Shown piece by piece: positions 52,601 through 62,818 of a stretch of DNA of 64,000 nt. The stretch is from Gavia stellata. Taxonomy: Eukaryota; Chordata; Aves; Gaviiformes; Gaviidae. Below the pieces are notes generated by a model. That model was not told the origin of the DNA and searched no databases. It saw nothing but the letters and a program-made list of their open reading frames with translations. Both the position numbers and the translations under genes were made by a program. Each line of letters starts with the position of its first letter. Position 1 is the first letter of the stretch. The DNA is taken from assembly GCF_030936135.1 (NCBI RefSeq), contig NC_082603.1, forward strand, positions 34,886,329 through 34,950,328. Direction: 5' to 3'.

Positions 52601-55600
52601 CCCAGGCGGCTCCTCCACTGCGCCGTGGAGCTGCTGGAGACCTGGGTAGCTTCAGCAGAGCAGAACCTGGCCAGAGAGAGAGATCCCACCAGGAATTAGG
52701 TGAGCAAAGAGTGTTTCCGCCCCAGAGGACGGCACAGCAGACTCCAGGGATGCACGGCACCAACCTGAGGGCAATCCTCTTAGTTTCTGCCATCGTTGGC
52801 TGCCTTGGGCTGGCCGCGGGCTCGCATACCTGCCTGCCTGACTTCACCCTGAGCTGCACGAACTCACATGCTGCAAAACTTTCAGTTCTTACGAGAGAAG
52901 AAAGCTTCTCAGAAGTTTGTGTTTCAACAAAGATGTGTCAGCTGCTTTGGCATCCCCTCCTTTCATCTCCTACTTGGCTTTCGCTGCTCTTTTTTGTGAA
53001 TTACTATAAGCTCTTCAGGCTAGTGCCGTTATTACTCATGCTATTTACCACTACTGACAGCATCAGTTTCTGTAAGAAGCATTGATTGATGCAAAAGGTG
53101 TGAACTTTTCCTTCCCTCCCCCACCTTCCTCTCAACAGTTTTCTCAACCTTCTCGATGCACCCTGGCTTGCTCCGGCATTTGTGGTCATCACCCCTCCAC
53201 CCAGCCAGCGCCGTGAAAAGAGAATCGTTGCAGCTAACCAAGGAGCGTTTTCTGTCCTCAGACTAGGCGACCGCAGGGGGAGGCTGCAGGCGAGAAGCTC
53301 TGGGCGCATCCTGGTTGCCCGTCTTTGAAGGAGCTGAAGTTCTACGCGTGGCTTTGGCCTTTTGCAAATTCAGGCGTATAGCTTTTCAACGAGCTAAGTT
53401 TGTTCCTGTTTCTCTGACCTGCCACAAACCTTGCTTTATGCAAGCTCCGTCCATAAGTGAGCTTTTCTTCTCCCCCCCAGCTAATTTCTGTGGTTCACAT
53501 GTGAAATGAACTTTAAAATCCAGGCTGGAGTCCAACAGATGCAATCCCCTTTTTTTTTTCCCTTTCCTTCTTTCAGCTCCCCGCTTCCTCCCTCGCTCAC
53601 AGCGAGTGCGCTCCAGTTTTATTTCTTCTGTCGGTCCTGCTTCTTGTTTCTATTCCAGTCACTGTTTGCAGTTAATACAGGACAAAGAGCTCTTAACATT
53701 GCTGGCATTGAGGATTTTTTCTGTCTTTGAGGCTGACTGCTATTTGCTGAATTCATTCTAGCTGGGGTTGGCCAACAGTAGCAATTATTTGAATTTGGTG
53801 GGTTTATTTTGGTGAGGGACCTTGAGGAGCCAAGCTTTGTTATCTTTGGTCACATTGGCTTTCTTTATGTGTCTTTATCTGGTTCCGAACTGTTGGAGCA
53901 CATTGTTCACCTGCTTCTGCAGCCAGAAGTTTGCTTTAGTGTTATTTTGGACGGTTTATTCAAAACATCAAGGCTTTCCAGTCTCTCTGTGACTATAAGG
54001 AGAATTGTGGAAAGAACGAGGGTTTTGAGCTACCTCTGAGGAGGTCCTACCCAGCTAGCTCTTAAAGACATTTATTGCCTAGAGCCAGACAATGAAATCC
54101 TGCGGATCCTACAAACCCTATCGCCCGAGGCTGTCCGTTGTTTTAGGATTGACGTAGCCAGCCCTGAGGACCTTAACTAGCCTCGACTTTTACGCAAAGA
54201 TGAGAGCTAATACCGTCACGTTGATGCGTAGGCTTCCTTGGGAGCCATCCTGATTACCTGAGTGCAGGATAAAGTCACCAGCGGCACAAAAACCTTCTTG
54301 GGTTTATGGCGCGTTCTCTTCATAAGTGCCATCGTCAACACAGCTGAACTCCAGCTGCAACAGCAAATACGGGCTGTTACATATTGCATCATTTCAGAGA
54401 CATTTTAAATCTTAAATTTCAATTGTCTCAGGATTTTTACCTCCTTCACCTATTCAATGTCTTGTTTGTTTACTTCAAAACACAGCCATTAATTCCGCTC
54501 ACCCTTTTCCTTCCGCACCAGCGCCGACCGGGCTCCTGGACGTCTGGTACCGACAGCAGGACGTGGATGCCCAAAACCAGAACATCTCTCTTTTCTGGAA
54601 GGTAAGCAAGTGAAACCTGAGCGGATGAGGGGGAGCTCTGGTTTACGTGTTCGCAGGAAAGGACCGAACCCAAGGAGAGCACAGGGCTTTTACCAGTGCC
54701 CGGTGACAGGGACACGGACCAGCTCCGCTACCCACGCCTTGACTACACAGCCGACCTGTGTCCCTGATGGTAGATCTAAAGGGACGGATAACAACCTTAC
54801 AGGCTTCCTAGTTCGTTTTCTAATTAATACCTCCCTCACCTCGTTCTCCACCTCATCGTTGGTTGCTGTGGTCGCCATACGCGGTCAGGACAGGGGTTCT
54901 GGGAGGCCAGGAGGACACCGTGCCCCACGTTCCCCACGCGCACGCACCTCGCGCGTCTGCTTTTGGATAGGAGCTTCCTTCAGGGGCGTTTCTGCTCTGG
55001 TTTGCTTATACGAAGAACAGAGCAATGAAGAATGGGGGGGCACAAGAGACAATTTATTGTAATAGCCCTTTAAGGTGACCAAACGCTAAAAAATGTAAGA
55101 GCTGGGTGTAGTTTGGGCAACCGAAGGGGTCCCATGGGTGCAGTCCCATGGGTGTGGATGGACGGTCGGTCGAGGCTCTTGTCGTACAGCAGCAGCGGGG
55201 AGAAATTGCTTTTCTCTACAGGTGCGAAGCAGGTGACGGGCAAACCACACGCAAAAGGGTTTGCTAATAATAGAGGCGCAGGTCTGAAATGGGACAACTC
55301 AGTTTGGGTCTGCTGAGCAATGCCTCCTGTGAGCTGGGGCTGAGACCCCGCAAGGGCAATTTCAAAAAGGATTCGGATTAAAACCCAGCCGTAGGGTGAA
55401 GGTTCCCCATTACCCTACATCGCCAGCTGGCGCAGTGGACAAGGCTCACGCCAGGTCTGCTACACCAACGCTCCCAGTGAGAGCAAGCCCTGCGACCGGT
55501 GCCGGGTGCTGAGTTTCCCCAGTATTACCGACCCAGGACTTAAAGCCAGGTCCAAGAGGAATTTGTGGATTGTGGGGCGTTTTGCTGCGGTGGTTTTATT

Positions 55601-58600
55601 TCAAAGCCAGTAAGATGGTCTTGGTTTTTTTTAAAGCAAAAATGATCTTTGACTTTCAGTTCGCAATCTCTAGATAAGCTTCCAATTACTGTTACGTATT
55701 CTCTGCACGCCAACGAGCAGTACGCTATAAAGTGAAAGCAGAAATTCTTAGGTGATTATGTGACTCCAGCCGCTGTGGCTTTAAGACATTTAACTTTAAG
55801 CCCTTTATCTCAAAATAGCGAGCTGGCAACACTTTCTGTGTCGAAGCAGACTTCCTGCAGCATCATTCATAAAATTGGTGCAATACCTTGCTTTTATGGC
55901 TTTCACGACAGCTACGAAGCAGCAGGGTCAGACTCAGTACATGAGGCATTTTCCTATTTTCTACCATTATACGCTTTCGTATTTTCACACTAACACCGAA
56001 GGAAGGCTCACCAATTTAATTTCAGCAAGCTTTCAGAGTGGTTTCCGCACCGCGTTTGTCCCGAGCCACCGCCAAAGTGATTGCAAAACTGCAAACATTT
56101 TCCTATTTTTAAAAAGTGTTTTTTAAAAGTGGGTTTTTTCCCCCTCTTCCTTTTTTTTTTTTTTTTTTTTTTGGTTGTGTTATGACAAAAAAAACCCCAG
56201 CCAAACAAAATGAACTCGCTGTGTAGGAACTGCAGGAAGCTGTGAAACTGATAGTACAACTGCAGACGCCCGGGGTGGAAAAACCAGCGAGAGGTGTCAC
56301 ACGGGACAGCACAGACTGACTTTTCAGAGACGTGCATTCTAAGTGGTTGAATTTAAATAAGCCTTTATTACGGCTTTAAGGAAAAACCTGGATTTTCCCC
56401 CAAATCAAAAACTGCCCATTTTTACAAATCCAGCTGTGCGGTTCATGCGGTTTTTTTTCCCCTTGGGACAAGCGTGGCTTGAATTCAGCCTCAAGGAAGG
56501 AGGTGGCTGCCTTTCTCCCTGTCCCCGGCTGTGCTGCTGCTTGGAAAACCAGCAGCTGGCAGCACAAGAGCTTCACTAAACTGGAATTAAACTGGAATAA
56601 ATAAATAAGAAATAAAAAGAAAGATATGCAACCTTAAGAGAGACTCTCAGGTAAATGCATGCTCATGCCTCGTTAGGGAATTAACTCATTTTACGTGGCT
56701 AGATGGCATGGGTTCCCAAGAGCAGGGCAGTGGCGGAGCTGGGGTAAGGCTTGGGAGTGGAGAGCATGGGTCGCAGGGCTGGGCAGCAGCAAAATCCAAG
56801 GGAAAAATCAGAATAGGCTGTTACATAGCACAGGTTTTACACGAACATGCAAAATCATGGTGGAAAAGGGAAATTCTGCAGCAAGGACACTGGCTTTCTT
56901 TGGAAGAACCCTACATTTTTAGCAATAAAAGCATGTGTTTGCTTACGAACATGTATTCCTAGGTTGGTACTGATGGGGAAACGAGGCTACCTTTAAAATG
57001 CATCAGCCATACTTCGGGCCAACGGCTCTTCAGTTAATATAGAGAAAATAAAATAGAAGTATCACAGAAGAAAGCAGCCTCAACAAGCGAGCCAGCAATC
57101 TCCGTAGCATGGCTTGTTTCCTCCAGCTTTTAGAAGAGAGGAAAGTAGGTTCAACAGGGCCAAGTGCCGGGTCCTGCACTTGGGTCACAACAACCCCATG
57201 CAACACTACAGGCTTGGGGACGAGTGGCTGGAAAGCTGCCCGGTGGAAAAGGACCTGGGGGTGTTGGTTGACAGCCGGCTGGATATGAGCCGGCAGTGTG
57301 CCCAGGTGGCCAAGAAGGCCAACGCCATCCTGGCCTGTATCAGAAATGGTGTGGGCAGCAGGAGTGGGGAGGGGATCGTGCCCCTGTACTCGGCGCTGGT
57401 GAGGCCGCACCTCAAATGCTGTGTTCAGTGTTGGGCCCCTCACTCCAAGAAGGACCTTGAGGTGCTGGAGCGTGTCCAGAGAAGGGTGACGGAGCTGGTG
57501 AGGGGTCTGGAGCACAAGTCTGATGAGGAGCGGCTGAGGGAGCTGGGGTTGTTCAGTCTGGAGAAGAGGAGGCTGAGGGGAGACCTCATCGCTCTCTGCA
57601 ACTCCCTGAAAGGGGGTTGTGGTGAGGTGGGTGTTGGTCTCTTCTCCCAAGTGACAAGTGATAGAACAAGAGGAGATGGCCTCAAGTTGTGCCAGGGGAG
57701 GTTCAGGCTGGATATTAGGAGAAATTTCTTTCCCGAGAGAGTGGTGAAGCACTGGAAGAGGCTGTCCAGGGAGGTGGTGGAGTCACCATCCCTGGAGGTG
57801 TTCAAGGAAGGTGTGGACGTGGCACTGCGGGACATGGTTTAGTGGGCATGGTGGGGTTGGGCTGGTGGTTGGACTTGGTGATCTGACAGGTCTTTTCCAG
57901 CCTTAGTGATTCTATGATTCTGTAAAAACCAGTAACGGGTCAGCAAAGAACCACCTTGGCACAGTCAGCGTCCTGCAGGCATGGCTCAGCAGCAGCAGAG
58001 GAGGGTAAGGGATGCACTTTCCCCGCAGGCTTTGAGCGAGTCGGAGGCGAGAGGCAGAATCCTGTGGTACACGGTGACCTTCAAAGGCCTGGCCCAGCGG
58101 AGCCCCACGGGAGGAGAATCACACCGTACCACCCAAACCAGCTATGCCAGAGTCACGCCGAGGGTGGGCTACAAGATAACGGTCACCGCCGAGAACTCAA
58201 GGGGCACGTCCCCCCCCGCATCCATCGTGACCAACCTGGGCACCCAGGGTAAGGGCTTCTCCTGGGTCTGGACCGCTGGGAATAACACCGGTGCTCTGCT
58301 TTGTGCTGCGCACCAGGGAAGCGTTCAGGTCCCACCACCTTGGGCTTATCAAGGTCCGTCTCGGTGAAGCTTCAGGGATCCGCAGATCCAGTTTTCAGTG
58401 CGGTCAGGGGTGCAGTTTCACCGCACCTTACCTTGCCCTGCATCAGTACTGCTGGCACTTCACCTCAACCCCTCCTGCCGCCGCAGCCGTGAGCCGCGCC
58501 GCCAGCCGCCCGGGGACCTGGCACGGCAGAAAATCAACCATGCCAAAAAAATTTAAAAAAGGGTTATTTTTTTCTTGCACGAGAGAGGTGGCAGGACTGA

Positions 58601-61600
58601 AGGGAAGGTGATGGTGAGGGGAAATCGCACGAACTTTATCTCCTGTGAAATTGCACTCTGTTGTACCCGCGCAGCAAAGTTAACGAGCGTTCCCTGAACT
58701 CATCCAGCCCCAAATTTCCTGTGCGGGTACCGGGCACGACGGAGCCTTGCGGTCTCAGGTGGTTTGTTCAAAGAGGCAGTTCTCTGTTTGCTCTTCTCCT
58801 GCTGTAATGTCGCTAAAACAGTGAGAGACCCACTGCCAAGTGTTTCACCCTTCCCCGGTGCTGCATCGAACACCGGCGGGATGCTCCTCTCCTTCGGAGG
58901 CGGATGCACGGCTCCTCAGCTCGCAGACTGCCTTGATTACGCGAGCCCTTCATTAGGCAGGGATAGGATTGGTGCAGAAATATCACTGCTAGCTGATTAT
59001 TTGGAGGCGGTAGGACAAGAACTGCTGCGTGGGCGCAGTTCAATTGTATTTGTTAGAAAACCCGTTCCGAAAAGATGCTGGTGTTTTTATACTACCGATG
59101 AAAATTCGGTGGCTTTCCCAACATTCTCTCTTGCGAGGAAAAGCAAGCCGGCCCTAGCTGTGAAAGCAAGAGCTGCGGTCTCGGGGAGCTGATGCGTGTT
59201 TGCGGCTCTCTCAGAGGAGCAGGGGGGTGGTACGTGCCGTGACAGCGTCTTCTCGGGGTTTGGGGATGGTATAAACCAGCAAAGCTGTGTATCTCAAACT
59301 GTTGCCCGAGACAGGGCAAGAACGTGGCTCTATTCCTATCGGCATAGAGATCACCCTCGTGTAAAGACCTTCTCTTTCAATTTACACTTCACATGGTGCC
59401 AAACTGGGTGAGGCACAGTAAAACCCATATATCCAACCTACCCAGTCCACGTGAGGTTAAGGCAAGTTTCTTTTTTGTCTGGTCGTTCTTTCTCCCCCGT
59501 AAGACCTACCTCCTCCTCGGAAAGTCTCTGCCGTAGCCATGGGAAATAGCAGCATCCTCGTCAGCTGGAAACCGCCCGTCAGGTCGACTGTGTCCATCAG
59601 CGGATACGTGGTGGAGTGGGCAGACACGGAGAGGAGCAGGCGCCGGGAGCACCGTCCAGCCTGGGTGAAGCTTCCAGCATCCAACCTGTCCGCGGTGATA
59701 GCAGGTAACAACAACCACCTCGAGGTAGGATGTTGTACCATTTCATTCCAAAAGCTTTTTAAGGAACAAGTCGGATTCTGATTTCTACTAATTCAGCGTA
59801 AGAAATTATGGCATTTAAAGTTTTCTGTATAGGAAGGGAAAAAAATATGCGCGGCTGCTCTGGGCTCAGTTCCACAGTCACTCTCAGCTGAGATTTGTAT
59901 CTGATAAGTAAAACATCTCTGAAAAAACCCAGTCCCGCCGAGATGAAACGAGCCAGCTAGAGGTACAAGAGATCAAAGGCTTCAGAAAAGACTATGTCCC
60001 TTCTACTAATTGCTGGTTACTAATCCCAGCCAGTGCTACAGGTCAGCGTTCTGCACGTTGGATAGCTATGAAGTTACGACAGGGATGAGCGTTACCCTCA
60101 TTAGTCTTTCCTATCCTCCGTCCCGGTGCCGTGCTTCCGAGGTGCTTGCATCCCCACTCTCGAGTCAGCTGGACAAAAAGCAGCATAGTCACACCGGCGC
60201 TTTGTGCTCTGCTTTGGAAAGGAGAGAAACGAGTTCCCGCCGACCTCCCATAGCCCGCGGGAACAGCCCGGAGGAGGATGCTCACGTGAAGTCGGGGGGG
60301 AAGAAACAGGGTGCGAGCTTCTCGTGCCCCCTAAGCGAGCTGGCGCAGAGCCGAACCCTGCCCCTCGGATCTTAGAGCGGCCGACAGCTTGTAGCCTCAT
60401 GAGGAAAGAAAGGATTTCAGCCTTCCGAGTGCTGAGGTCACTCGCTTTATGCACAGTAAGGGTCTGCCAAGCTGAATGGAGAACCCAGAGAAGCATTTTT
60501 TTCCCTTCATTATGAAAGATGTGTTCCTAATCAGAAGATTCATCTCAGATTTAAGCAGCTAATGTAAATACTTTCGCCATGACTGTAAATACTTCCACTA
60601 GTAACTCTCCGCTTTTAATTTCTTTACTTAGAGCACATAAAAGATAACGTGTGCTACGAGATCAGCGTGTTTGCCCTCTATCGGGACAGAGCCGGACAAG
60701 TGGCATCGGTTAGGGGCTACTCAAGAGCAGAAGGTAAACCACAGCAATACTCTTCCAGATATTTTTAAGCCAGTTTAAGCTCAGCTTTAACAGCCAGCCT
60801 TCTCTTTTGCAGCACCGTCAGCCGGGCCCCAGATGCATACGACACCGCGGGCAAACGGCGTCTTGGTTTCATGGGAAGCAATCCCTGCCCACCAGCAAAG
60901 GGGCTGCATCACCCAGTACCACATATACCTGCAGAAAAAGGACAGGGAGGACGCCCCAAACGTCTACAGTCGGTGTCTGGCCAAGACCAGGGCGATGAGC
61001 AGGGGCCGTGGGGTGGGAGAGAGGGATGCCTTCCGAACACGCGGTGTAGTCAGGGAGATACAGGCAGCTGAGCTGCCAGGAGGGTCAGCAGCGAGATTCA
61101 GAGTCGGGTCCCTCTGCTACAGCTGCCCATCAACAGGACCGCGCATTCAGGGCTTCCAGCTTTGAGTCAGGTCGCGCCAAGTTATTTTGAATGTGAACTC
61201 CCCGCTCGTTTTTCTTTTTTTGCCTTGTAGTTATTTTCTGAAGCCATAGCCACTGCAGGCCCTTGTAATTATTGGCAGGGTGAACAACAGACTGTCTCAA
61301 AGCCCCCGCCAACGAGTGCCTACCCCGCAGGCGACACCCACAGACGCGCTCGGCAGGCAGCACCCACTGCATTCACAGAATCACTACAGTTGGAAAAGAC
61401 CTGTCAGATCATCAAGTCCAACCATCACCCCAACCCCACCACGTCCACTAAACCATTCCCGCACCCACGCGCTTTTCCCACCCAAGTCCTCTCCCACTCC
61501 GTCTGCCTACCTCCCAGGCTTCCACTCGACATAGCTTTTTTTTTAACCTTTATGCAGAAGTTGCACGCCAGTTTTTAATGGAGGTTTCATAGCTCCACAA

Positions 61601-62818
61601 TACAAACCTCACTTTGCATTAAAACATTGTCTTAGCAAGCAACAGCGGTCAGAGGACGGGATATGCAATCCTGGGGTCCCATCTATACCATGGCACAGGT
61701 CACCCCTACTGCATAAGGTCTTTTATAGCCCTTCCAGTGATTCAGTAACCTAGAAAAGAAAATGAATTAGAGTAACAGATACCTCTCCAAGCTCTGGAAA
61801 CCCAGTGATTGAAGTTAAATGCAGTAAACGTGTGCTAGGGGCTTCATTTGGACAGGTTGGATCGATGGGCGCAGGCCAATTGTATGAGGTTCAACAGGGC
61901 CAAGTGCCGGGTCCTGCACTTGGGTCACAACAACCCCACGCAACGCTACAGGCTTGGGGACGAGTGGCTGGAAAGCTGCCTGGTGGAAAAGGAACTGGGG
62001 GTGTTGGTCGACAGCCGGCTGAATATGAGCCGGCAGTGTGCCCAGGTGGCCAAGAAGGCCAACGGCATCCTGGCCTGTATCAGAAATGGTGTGGCCAGCA
62101 GGAGTGGGGAGGGGATCGTGCCCCTGTACTCGGCGCTGGTGAGGCCGCACCTCGAATGCTGTGTTCAGTGTTGGGCCCCTCACTCCAAGAAGGACATTGA
62201 GGTGCTGGAGTGTGTCCAGAGAAGGGCGACGGAGCTGGTGAGGGGTCTGGAGCACAAGTCTGATGAGGAGCGGCTGAGGGAGCTGGGGTTGTTCAGTCTG
62301 GAGGAGAGGAGGCTGAGGGGAGACCTCATCGCTCTCTGCAACTCCCTGAAAGGGGGTTGTGGGGAGGTGGGTGCTGGTCTCTTCTCCCAAGTGACAAGTG
62401 ATAGGACAGGAGGAGATGGCCTCAAGTTGCGCCAGGGGAGGTTCAGGCTGGATATTAGGAGAAATTTCTTTCCTGAGAGAGTGGTGGAGCACTGGAAGAG
62501 GCTGCCCAGGGAGGTGGTGGAGTCCCCATCCCTGGAGGTGTTCAAGGAAGGTGTGGACGTGGCACTGTGGGACATGGTTTAGTGGGCATGGTGGGGTTGG
62601 GATGGTGGTTGGACTTGGTGATCTGACAGGTCTTTTCCAACCTTAACAATTCTGATTCGCTCCTCCCCTTTCCCTTCCAGACATTTCCAACGTGACTGCC
62701 CAGCACTCGCTGTACATCCCGCACCTCCAGCCCGGTGAGCCCTACGCCCTGTGGATGACGGCATCGACGGCTGCTGGAGAGGGGCCCTGGGGCAACAGCG
62801 AGCTCGTCTGCTTGGAAA
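46634..62818 (+). CDS. IL12RB2: IL12RB2, interleukin-12 receptor beta 2, ectodomain exons (3' part off window)
   Basis: Signalling chain of the IL-12 receptor (Th1 axis; JAK2/TYK2 and STAT4), partner of IL12RB1. Twelve coding exons join in frame (58, 327, 115, 176, 140, 145, 80, 220, 201, 102, 156 and 138 bp; 619 codons). Order: signal peptide (1-19); Ig-like D1 (20-128); D2-D3 (129-320); FnIII D4 (321-420), D5 (421-521), D6 (522-619). Human IL12RB2 shows the same marks: PGSxxITxxC-type D1, LSCIQ, GLLDVWY (human GMLDVWY), [10 protein letters not shown] (human SEARGKILHY), CYEISVFAL (human CYEIRVYAL), [13 protein letters not shown] (human YVLWMTALTAAGE). Human IL12RB2 has 862 residues, so the membrane and signalling part is missing here. 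D3 has WSNWR in place of WSXWS. The donor of exon 60813-60968 is weak. Confidence 0.94.
46692..47738 (+). other. IL12RB2: IL12RB2 intron after the leader exon
   Basis: Unique sequence; nothing recognised. Confidence 0.8.
47739..48065 (+). CDS. IL12RB2: IL12RB2 coding exon 2 (Ig-like D1)
   Basis: Codes [12 protein letters not shown] to AIESG, with [18 protein letters not shown] and [17 protein letters not shown]. Cysteines and N-glycosylation sites NMT, NSS and NHS fit D1. Human has NITCSLKPRQGC and FVCKLACINS. Acceptor TGTTGCAG, donor GTAAGG. Confidence 0.92.
48750..48864 (+). CDS. IL12RB2: IL12RB2 coding exon 3 (D2 first half)
   Basis: [18 protein letters not shown], then [18 protein letters not shown]. 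Human PEQPQNLSCIQKG and CTWERGRDTHLYTEYTL align. Acceptor TGTTTAAG, donor GTAAGT. Confidence 0.94.
48865..50599 (+). other. IL12RB2: IL12RB2 intron within D2
   Basis: Unique sequence plus the CTT microsatellite at 49657-49765. Confidence 0.8.
49657..49765. repeat. (CTT)n microsatellite with CAC interruptions
   Basis: Imperfect CTTCTTCTTCAC units over about 110 bp in IL12RB2 intron 4 of the gene. Gives poly-Ser or poly-Leu open frames by composition. Confidence 0.95.
50600..50775 (+). CDS. IL12RB2: IL12RB2 coding exon 4 (D2 second half)
   Basis: [20 protein letters not shown] to FMLIDI, with [18 protein letters not shown]. Human FTAKVTAVNSLGSSSSLP and FTFLDI align. Acceptor TGTTCCAG, donor GTAAAT. 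Confidence 0.93.
50978..51117 (+). CDS. IL12RB2: IL12RB2 coding exon 5 (D3 first half)
   Basis: [40 protein letters not shown], then TRHSWST. Human VSRCTLYWRDEG and NRLRYRPSNS align. Acceptor CCGCTAG, donor GTAATC. Confidence 0.93.
51783..51927 (+). CDS. IL12RB2: IL12RB2 coding exon 6 (D3 second half, WSNWR)
   Basis: [40 protein letters not shown], then YQTRTPEA. The WSXWS box reads WSNWR (51885-51899). Acceptor CATTAAAG, donor GTAACA. Confidence 0.93.
51928..54521 (+). other. IL12RB2: IL12RB2 intron between D3 and D4
   Basis: Mostly unique. It holds a GC-richer island at about 52560-52880 with a 111-codon ORF (see separate entry). No other feature seen. Confidence 0.75.
52750..53085 (+). 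other. Unassigned 111-codon ORF with secretory-type start
   Basis: ATG at 52750 opens [20 protein letters not shown], then [12 protein letters not shown], a good signal-peptide shape, followed by hydrophobic sequence to a stop at 53083. No family is recognised. It lies inside an IL12RB2 intron. May be chance. Confidence 0.2.
54522..54601 (+). CDS. IL12RB2: IL12RB2 coding exon 7 (D4 first half)
   Basis: [20 protein letters not shown] then NISLFWK; human EPTGMLDVWYMKRH and QQISLFWK. Acceptor CGCACCAG, donor GTAAGC. Confidence 0.94.
54602..58028 (+). other. IL12RB2: IL12RB2 intron within D4
   Basis: Contains a T-homopolymer of about 25 near 56150-56172 and the CR1 at 57145-57924. Otherwise unique. 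Confidence 0.8.
57145..57924 (+). mobile_element. CR1 LINE with open ORF2 tail, plus orientation
   Basis: Reads without interruption from [35 protein letters not shown] and [18 protein letters not shown] to VDVALRDMV and stop, the C-terminal part of CR1 ORF2, then a 3' UTR ending GATTCTATGATTCTGTA. 5' truncated; the open frame suggests a fairly young copy. Not functional. Confidence 0.95.
58029..58248 (+). CDS. IL12RB2: IL12RB2 coding exon 8 (D4 second half)
   Basis: [20 protein letters not shown] to [10 protein letters not shown], including [18 protein letters not shown]. Acceptor TTTCCCCGCAG, donor GTAAGG. Confidence 0.94.
58249..59503 (+). other. IL12RB2: IL12RB2 intron between D4 and D5
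   Basis: Unique sequence with no feature recognised. Confidence 0.8.
59504..59704 (+). CDS. IL12RB2: IL12RB2 coding exon 9 (D5 first half)
   Basis: [38 protein letters not shown] to NLSAVIA. Human APRQVSANSEG and ILVTWQPPRK and EYVVEWREL align. Acceptor CCCGTAAG, donor GTAACA. Confidence 0.94.
59705..60631 (+). other. IL12RB2: IL12RB2 intron within D5
   Basis: Unique sequence; nothing recognised. Confidence 0.8.
60632..60733 (+). CDS. IL12RB2: IL12RB2 coding exon 10 (D5 second half)
   Basis: [20 protein letters not shown] then [14 protein letters not shown]; human ENIKSYICYEIRVYALSGDQ. Acceptor TTTACTTAG, donor GTAAAC. Confidence 0.94.
60813..60968 (+). CDS. IL12RB2: IL12RB2 coding exon 11 (D6 first half); donor uncertain
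   Basis: [40 protein letters not shown] to DAPNVY. Human GSILISWNSIPVQEQMGCL aligns. The phase and alignment call for a donor at TACA/GTCGGT, which is weak; T/GTCTGG six bases later, also phase 1, is the alternative. Confidence 0.82.
61375..61457 (-). mobile_element. CR1 3'-end fragment, minus orientation
   Basis: TCACAGAATCACTACAGTTG to CCACGTCCACTAAACCA, only the last 80 bp of a CR1. Confidence 0.92.
61849..62657 (+). mobile_element. CR1 LINE with open ORF2 tail, plus orientation, next to an exon
   Basis: Open frame from [20 protein letters not shown] to VDVALWDMV, then the CR1 3' UTR to CCAACCTTAACAATTCTGAT. Its 3' end lies about 23 bp before the acceptor of IL12RB2 exon 62681-62818. Nearly the same protein as the copy at 57145. 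Confidence 0.95.
62681..62818 (+). CDS. IL12RB2: IL12RB2 coding exon 12 (D6 second half, last in window)
   Basis: [38 protein letters not shown] then SELVCLE. Human INSLQPRVTYVLWMTALTAA aligns. Acceptor TCCCTTCCAG, donor A/GTACGA. Confidence 0.94.

Noticed and set aside
57114-57842. 242-codon ORF as a host gene
   Set aside because: It is the C-terminal part of CR1 ORF2, and the same sequence recurs throughout the window.
61848-62582. 244-codon ORF as a host gene
   Set aside because: Also CR1 ORF2. Its position next to an IL12RB2 exon is noted as a finding.
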